Assembly: GCA_030435675.1 (NCBI GenBank)
Contig: CM059624.1
Coordinates: 4,364,769 to 4,428,768 of the forward strand
DNA: 64,000 bases
Source: Steinernema hermaphroditum
Lineage: Eukaryota; Nematoda; Chromadorea; Rhabditida; Steinernematidae
Direction of reading: 5' to 3'
The position numbers and the translations under genes were made by a program. Shown piece after piece: positions 58,162-64,000 of this stretch. Position 1 is the stretch's first letter, and each line of letters starts with the position of its first letter. The notes below the pieces were generated by a model, which did no database searches, had not been told where the DNA came from, and was given only the letters and a program-made list of their open reading frames with translations.

Positions 58162-59461
58162 CAGGGTGACCACCCTAAAGTGTGACATAGCTTTGTCGCT
58201 CAATTTTCGATATTTTTTCCGCATCGCCGCGCGTTTTGTCTGTTTTATTCGTGTTTCGCGACCGTTTTTACCCTATATTAACTGTTATTAGCTCTGTATT
58301 TGCTGTTATTCAGGGTAAAAATGGTCTCCGAAAGTGTGCGTTCCGCGATCGTTGAGCTCCATTGCGGCGGAAGGTCGAATCCCGAGATTTGTAAGACCCT
58401 CAAACTTCGCCGAGATGCCGTCAAACGCGTGCTGGACCGATTCTGGGAAACTGGCGACGTCAAGGACCGTCCCCGAAGCGGAAGAGAAAGGACTGCAAGA
58501 ACTCCACAAGTCCGAGAGGCCGTTCGGAAGATGATCAAGCGCAATCCCGACCGATCCATCATGAAGCTGGCCAAGACGTACAAAATCGGCTACGCATCGA
58601 TGTACAAGCTTGTCACCGAGGATCTGCATTTCAAGAGCTACAAAATAAGCCGCGGACACCTGCTAACCGATGCGAAAAAGGCCGAACGGCTTCAGAAGTG
58701 CAAGAAGCTGAGAGCTGAGAGCCGCGGGTCCGGATTCGCCAATGTGGTCTTATCCGATGAGAAGATTTTTACCATTTAAGCGGTCCACAACTCCCAGAAT
58801 CACTGTTACCTGCTGCAGAAAGGCTCCTCGCGTACGAAGTACGTTAAAACAAGCCATTTCCCCAATTCTGTGATGGTTTGGGGCGAAATCTGCGCAACTA
58901 GAAAACTTTTCCCGGTTTTCGTTGAAAAAGGTGCGGAAATGGACTCTCAGGTGTAGCAATAAAAGATCTTGGTGAAGCTTCTGATTCCCTGGACCGAAAA
59001 ACACTTCCCCGACCACGATTGGGTGCTCCAGCAGGATTGGGCCCCCGCCCACGGATCAAAATCGACAATGAGCTTCATGGAGGACCAAATTCCGTGGTTT
59101 TGGGACAAGTCAATTTGGCCCTCAAATTCCCCCGATTTGAACCCTATGGATTACGTGATATGGTCCATTTTGGAGGAGAAGGCCTGCCGAAGACGCCACG
59201 CCACCGTGGAGGACCTGAAGCGCGATCTCCTTCAAGCCTGGGATGAAATTAGCCTGGAAACCCTCGCGGCGGTCGTCGAAAATTTCAAGAAGCGAGTCCA
59301 GGCCTGTATCGACGCGCAAGGCGGCCATTTCGAGTGAAATTCACGCTATAGATGTATTTTTGCGTGCTTAATTACGTGGTATTATTGGTTTCCCGAAATA
59401 AATGCATTTTTTGATGAAAAAATCGTGTTAGTTCATGTCACACTTTAGGGTGGTCACCCTG
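58162..59461 (+). mobile_element. Tc1/mariner-superfamily transposon, maT (DD37D) type, full length but inactive
   Basis: 1,300 bp between TA target duplications (58160-58161 and 59462-59463). Terminal inverted repeats of about 27 bp, starting CAGGGTGACCACCCTAAAGT, are perfect at both ends. The body encodes one transposase, now with internal stops. The TIRs and flanking TA show insertion by cut-and-paste. Confidence 0.93.
58321..59337 (+). pseudogene. maT-type mariner transposase with three nonsense codons
   Basis: Open from ATG 58321: an N-terminal paired-like helix-turn-helix (SESVRSAIVELHCGGRSNPE, KLRRDAVKRVLDRFWETG, then RPRSGRERTARTP). First catalytic Asp in VVLSDEKIFTI, followed at once by TAA (58777-58779). 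Further on, TAG and TAA come close together near 58952-58962. The second Asp is in VLQQDWAPAH and the third in SPDLNPMDYVIW, 37 residues later, giving DD37D. The end is KKRVQACIDAQGGHFE. Apart from the three stops the frame is unbroken, so the copy is young but cannot encode an active enzyme; its ends could still be mobilised by a related enzyme. Confidence 0.9.
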
Positions 59462-60051
59462 TATAAGATCTAATTTATAGATGTAAGTAGGTGGAGCACA
59501 CCTGCAAATGGAATTGCTAACGATATAATGTCATATGGTTAGTAGTAGTGCAAAGATCCATCGTGTACGTTTTGTGTTCTTTATTCAGAGCGGGAATAGG
59601 AACATCGCTCATCCAACCCTACTATCCCATAGAAATTTTCTTGATTTCACAATTAGAAGCATCTTTCCTTTTGAATGTGCACTAAACACATCCTATCTAT
59701 TCCGACTCACCAGCTTTGAATAGGAAATGATGTTTAAATGTGTCCATCGGAAGCGCCATAGATCCACCCTACGCGTGAATCTGTTGTCGCAATTGAACGA
59801 TGATGCGTTGAAATGAATTGTAAATATGTGGACCCTATCCCTTTTCCCACGCAACAATCAATCTTACACCAAGTAACGTCCTGTCTACCTCCTTCAGGGA
59901 CAAAGCCGCCTCTAATCCCACGACGTGCCAATGGGAGAAAAGTTCTTTTTAGTGCGAAAACGAGTTGTTCTGTTTACCACCCGCGAATTCCCACAGGTCG
60001 CTGTCGACGAAATTTCAAACCGTGCTCATTTTCAGTTCGAACTCAGCTGTC
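59462..60051. other. Intergenic region after the transposon
   Basis: No gene seen. The right end carries CTCATTTTCAG at 60024-60034, the likely trans-splice acceptor of the next gene. Confidence 0.5.
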
Positions 60052-60389
60052 ATGTCCATCTCCGGCCTCCTTTTCGTTATGATGATCGCCGCTCTGACGA
60101 TCGCCGAAGATCCCTTTTCCGAAGAGTTCATCGCCTACTCCGCGCGACCCTACAGAATCTATCGTTCCAGAGCGCCTTTCGGTGAGTGTCTTTATCTTTG
60201 GCCTTCGTCCAAATAGACGCTTTAGGCTTCTCCAGCCGAAGTCCTCAACACAGAGAGAACCGTCTCGAGGTGTTCATCGACCAAGATCAGGGCGCCAGCC
60301 AGTGGAGCGGCATGCTCCGACAGCCGATCCTCGGCTTCTCTCCTTGGACGGACTTCGAGTCCTCCCGTTTCCGCAGAAACAACAACTAG
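60052..60389 (+). CDS. Small secreted protein, possible peptide precursor
   Basis: Exons 60052-60181 and 60226-60389. A TTTTCAG acceptor lies 17 bases before the ATG. The signal peptide is MSISGLLFVMMIAALTIA, then EDPFSEEFIAYSARPYRIYR. The second exon gives GFSSRSPQHRENRLEVFIDQ, then SGMLRQPILGFSPWTDFESS and the end RFRRNNN. About 97 residues, no Cys. Dibasic and monobasic sites (RENR, RFRR) could release peptides, which would fit a neuropeptide-like precursor, but no family repeat such as RFG or GLGPRPLRF-type copies is seen. Two exons and clean splice signals support a real gene. Confidence 0.65.
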
Positions 60390-61597
60390 CTTCTTGCTGT
60401 AAACTCGTACTATTCGCTGTTTGTATCTTCGTAAGATGGAGAGTAAATAGTTGTTTTGTTAGGTCCAAGTGGTCTTCATGTTTTCACCACTTCATCATTC
60501 TAAGGGTTTTCATGGAAATTGGGAATTGAAGACACAGCTTAGATCACTGGTGGCAATCAGATAAGTCCGTCTGAACAGAATGTCAAGACGAAATGATTAC
60601 TGATTATACACTTTTCGGCAGTTGTGCCTAGTGGAATTGTGAAATCGGTTCCAGCAGTCATGCCTATACCCACACTCATGCTTGCAACTTTCAAGATGTG
60701 CGCTTAAACCGACGCCTTTTTGGCGTTAACATTCAATAATGTATCGATAAGTGCCTACCTGTGTGCCAATTTTCAGCTCGGTCTGAGGCGGACACTTCGA
60801 AAGGTTCGTCAGTTCTTTAGTCAGTCTTTTGTCAGAAGGGATGGTCAGTTCTTTTTCTGCCAAACCCTTTGCCTTCACCTTTTCAAGACTTTCAAGTTCA
60901 TGTTTCGAACGAATGCCGATTATCGTAGAGGTTTTTTTGTTTGTTGTCTATAGGAACTCTCTAAGGCGATTTCACACTATGATGCTTAGCGTGCCCAAAC
61001 GAAATCGTCCTTCAGAACGTTGATCGTCTCTGTATAACTAACAACTGATGAAAGGATAAACATTTGACTTTTACAGTATACCCGGTAGGTGTTCGATGAC
61101 ATTAGGATCGCTCTTAAATGGGGGTGGCAGGGAAGTGTCACTGCTCCCCCTGAGAAGTGATGAGTCAGCTCCTGGGAGGAATGAAGAATAAGCAAATTTT
61201 CAAAAATGGCGTGGGGGCAAGAATGTCATGCGCGATGCGTGTGGTCAACATGACGCTAGAATGCCTAGGAACAAAAAAAAATGAAAAAGATCGATAGAAT
61301 TGAGCTTCAGCACGAACTACTGAAGGGGACGTGAACGTACTTCTGGTGGCTGGGAAACATCCCTTGCCTTCGATATTGCTTTCTTACAATCTGCCCGAGA
61401 AAGTCGTCATTTTAGTTCCCACAGTGTTATGTCTATTCTTGGGACTTCAAGCGGTCGAAGAAGGTTAATGCTTGATCGTCGGACAGATTAAAGGATAACA
61501 ATTAGCGACGTCGGAAACCGAGGATAACAAGGATTGTCATCTTATGGAGCTGAGTGCCCGTCGTAAATAGATTGACTCTGTTTTTGTGGTCATTATC
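60390..61597. other. Intergenic region
   Basis: No gene, repeat or RNA recognised in these 1.2 kb. Confidence 0.45.
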
Positions 61598-62010
61598 CTA
61601 GAAGTTTTCCTTCGTAAGCCGGGCAATTATATGATCTCGTGTGATGACATAAAGAAGGAGCATGAGCACTGAACTGATCGTGATAGACACCGCGAAAACC
61701 AACATCAAAGTGTTTTTTGTATGCTTGAAAAGGCCTTGAAGCAGGGCTGTGTGAAACTTAAAAGCAAAACTCAAAACATAAAGCAATTTGTGCCGTTTGA
61801 GTAACAGAAATACAGTAAAATTACTAAAAGTATTGTTCGGCAAACCTTTCCAGCGGCTTGACTTTATACGTAACAGATCTTGGAGATTTTTGAGTGTCAT
61901 CGACCTTCGGAGACTGGTCAGTGAAACCGTGGAGAAGAGCCTGGCGTCCTCGACTGACGTTGCTGGAGCTGATAAATATTTCTTCGCCATTTGACGGAGA
62001 GCAGGGAACT
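61598..62010 (-). pseudogene. hAT-family transposase C-terminal remnant
   Basis: Reading on the minus strand from about 62010: FPALRQMAKKYLSAPATSVE then DARLFSTVSL, and after a short insert NLQDLLRIKS. This matches the hAT C-terminal dimerisation motif, where the family reads LAxxYLxIPATSVxSERLFS followed by NVExLLFLK. The following part is hydrophobic (LMLVFAVSITISSVLMLLLY) and does not belong to the domain. No upstream RNase H-like core was recognised and no ends were found, so this is a fragment. Confidence 0.7.
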
Positions 62011-62448
62011 GTCCGGCATGGACAGTGCTTCAGGGCCGAGTTTTGGGTCGACTTCTTCCAAAAAAGTCAAAATTTGCACAGCTTTGAAGTGATTAGCCAC
62101 TTTTGTCGAAAATTTCTACGACCTTTACGGGGAGAGGAAAAGAAATTTGGAGTACTACACACGTCATTGGAACTTGAACAGAAAGAACGTTCTTGAAGAA
62201 TAAATACTATTCGAGTGTATAGCTGTCACATTGTGCAATACAATTCAACACCAAGGTATTGTATAACAAACGATTCCGGGTTAACAGATCTCGGCACCAT
62301 GACAGAACGTGTTGTCCCTGGACTCTCATCTGGATCTAGATCTATTGTCCACATTCTCGGGGAAGCACTATTCAAAATGCTGTATTTTGCAAATTGCTCA
62401 CTCGGAAATCCCCTATATATAAATGGAGAACCGACGGGTCCGTTGGTC

Positions 62449-62464
62449 TGTGTGTGTGTGTGTG
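62449..62464 (+). repeat. (TG)8 microsatellite
   Basis: Uninterrupted alternating TG over 16 bases. Confidence 0.9.
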
Positions 62465-63084
62465 TTTTTCCGTGCGCACGGCGGAAACACCCACACAAAA
62501 TAAGGACCCCGAGGGGAACCGAACCCGACACCGCCCGCTTACAAACAGAGAACGTTCGCAATGAGCCACACAGACAGTTGAGATGGTATTGCTCTACTTC
62601 CACTATCTCTCTGGCGATGCTAGGCTTTGAGTTTTTTTTGCTGTTTTTGAGTGATTTTTTGCCTATTTTGTAACCAGCAGTGTTTTCGGTTCGAGTTTCC
62701 TGAAACTTTACAGTTTTTTCGCCCACTTTAGTCATTTACTTTTTCACGACTTTCACGACTTTATTTCGCGAATCAAAGGCATTATGCCTTGCGCGACACC
62801 GAAAATAGACAAACAGAGGATGTCTGACAGACGACTTCATCCCTGGCGCGGCGTAGATGTCGAACCGGTCGTAGACGGCGCACTTCACTGGGCATCTGGG
62901 AATCGGCAAATCTTCGGCTATGGCAGCGGAATATCGTTTGCGGCACAGCGGACGCTTCCGAGCTTGCATCTGATGGTCCGTGGTCCGGGAGTTGCGCCTT
63001 CCCTGGTCCTCACAGCGTCGGCGATCTTCCGGATGACATCTCACGCAGCTTCGGGCGTCGGATTCCTGGCGTCAAACATCTTGT

Positions 63085-63235
63085 TGTCAGCGGTGGTGGG
63101 ACTACGGCTTCCGGGTGTCCCAATTCCCTCTGGAAGCCGGAACACTCACAACTGCCACAGGGTTTGCTGTCTGACCAACCCGACGCTCAGAGAGCGACCG
63201 AAGGGACCGACCGCTCGCCACCGCGACACGAGTGA
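63085..63235 (+). repeat. Dispersed repeat, related to 50157-50300
   Basis: Shares the head GGTGGGACTACGGCTTCCGG, then GGTGTCCCA and a GGAAGCCGG word, and the tail word GACCGACCGCTC. The GC-rich near-palindrome GGAGGGCGCGAATTCGCGCG follows at 63307, also found inverted near 57415. Confidence 0.45.
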
Positions 63236-64000
63236 GAGATCTTAGTCATTTACATGAGCGCCAATCTTGCCGCCCGCAGGGCTGTAGGCTAATTGGCTTT
63301 TAGTACCTGGAGGGCGCGAATTCGCGCGCAGCCGGGTTTATTTTGTATTACGGCAACTACTGCAATGTTCTTATGACAAAGTTTTCATTTTTATCACAAC
63401 CGGCAGATCTGTTTCCTTCTCCACGTCCTGCTTCCCGCCGCATATTCAATGGGGTTGTCCTTCTTTTGCACTTTTGCGACGGGCAATAACTCCATCGTCG
63501 ACTTGTGATGGCGGCGCTAATAACGCCGATCGTTCCGTCCAAAACAGTCCGAGGCTCATTGATCAATATGTAAGGAGAAACGCCGTGTTGTGAGAGTTGC
63601 CGTGCTTGGCCTCTTTTGAGCTGTCTCACTGATTGGATTTTCAGAATACTCCACATTCTCAATGACTGTAGTCGACGTCTCTGAGCACTGTTTGCAAACT
63701 AAAGTAAGTTTTGCTACAAACTGAGGTGTTAAATTATGGACATTCTCTATAAATCTATAGAAATCAATCTCCAATGAACATTAGCAAGCCAAATCTATAT
63801 GATGTTTCCAGGCACGTCCGAGTAACGACAGTGAGCACTAAAGGCCGAATTACACCCGCGCCGCGATTGCTCTCTCGGATCGCCCTCTGATTCCACATCA
63901 CAAAAGACAAATCCCCTACTTGTCGAGCGCTCTGACAAATTGTGCGAAGGGAGCATATAAGGAACCCTTCGAAAAGTAAGTTATCTCATCGAAAGTTCCC

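Larger units (their letters stand above)
62011..64000. other. Gene-poor right end with low-complexity and dispersed repeats
   Basis: Contains a (TG)8 microsatellite at 62449-62464 and T-rich runs at 62630-62670. A 153-codon plus open frame at 62784-63245 and overlapping minus frames show no family motif. The repeat related to 50157 lies at 63085-63235. TATAAG at 63956-63961 near the right edge could belong to a promoter of a gene outside the window. Confidence 0.45.

Noticed and set aside
62784..63245. 153-codon plus-strand frame
   Set aside because: Overlaps equally long minus-strand frames and a dispersed repeat; no family motif.

Overview
This is nuclear DNA of a nematode. The evidence is: introns mostly of 40-50 bp ending in TTTCAG; a pyrimidine-rich TTTTCAG or TTTTAG a few to about 20 bases before many ATG codons, as expected for spliced-leader acceptors; an EGO-1/RRF-type RNA-dependent RNA polymerase; a maT-type mariner; and close same-strand gene spacing. 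Genus cannot be told from sequence alone. No rRNA, tRNA or CRISPR was recognised.

Layout. 0-5 kb (+): the C-terminus of striatin, then a presenilin whose first intron is 1.3 kb of purine-rich repeat. 5-11 kb (-): an RNA-dependent RNA polymerase. 11.3-15 kb: an unrecognised charged protein gene (-), also present as an inverted, deleted copy at 31.5-32.55 kb, and an SR-rich gene made of repeated exons (+), also present as a direct copy at 52.4-54.5 kb. 15.3-20.8 kb (-): strawberry notch and a small MYND protein. 22-29.6 kb (+): NAC alpha, a divergent Ste20-like kinase, a four-span membrane protein, ribosomal protein eL33, a Pro/Gly/Cys-rich secreted peptide and a C2H2 zinc-finger protein. 30-38 kb: an F-box-like gene (-), the inverted duplicate, a decayed SKP1-like fragment, UTP6 (-) and an RRM protein with a Q/Y-rich tail (-). 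39.5-46.9 kb (-): ATG2. 47.9-49.5 kb (-): a secreted, probably GPI-anchored protein. 51.2-52.2 kb (-): lipoyl/octanoyl transferase. 52.4 kb to the end is poor in ordinary genes: the second SR-repeat copy, a dead maT transposon with intact ends, a small secreted peptide gene, a hAT remnant and dispersed repeats.

Most genes are unrelated housekeeping functions (ribosome biogenesis, autophagy, lipoylation, translation, Notch-linked regulators). The most unusual content is the SR-repeat gene, which looks lineage-specific. It has three phase-0-compatible repeated exons and a separate C-terminal exon, and is present twice in direct orientation 39,529 bp apart with no net length change across the coding part. 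One copy has lost the ATG and the other carries an extra T in an upstream T tract, so neither upstream exon is clearly usable. The inverted duplicate next to it carries a 399-bp deletion with a CCG microhomology.

Exon boundaries were read by eye from GT/AG signals and frame. Family calls rest on remembered family motifs, not on searches.
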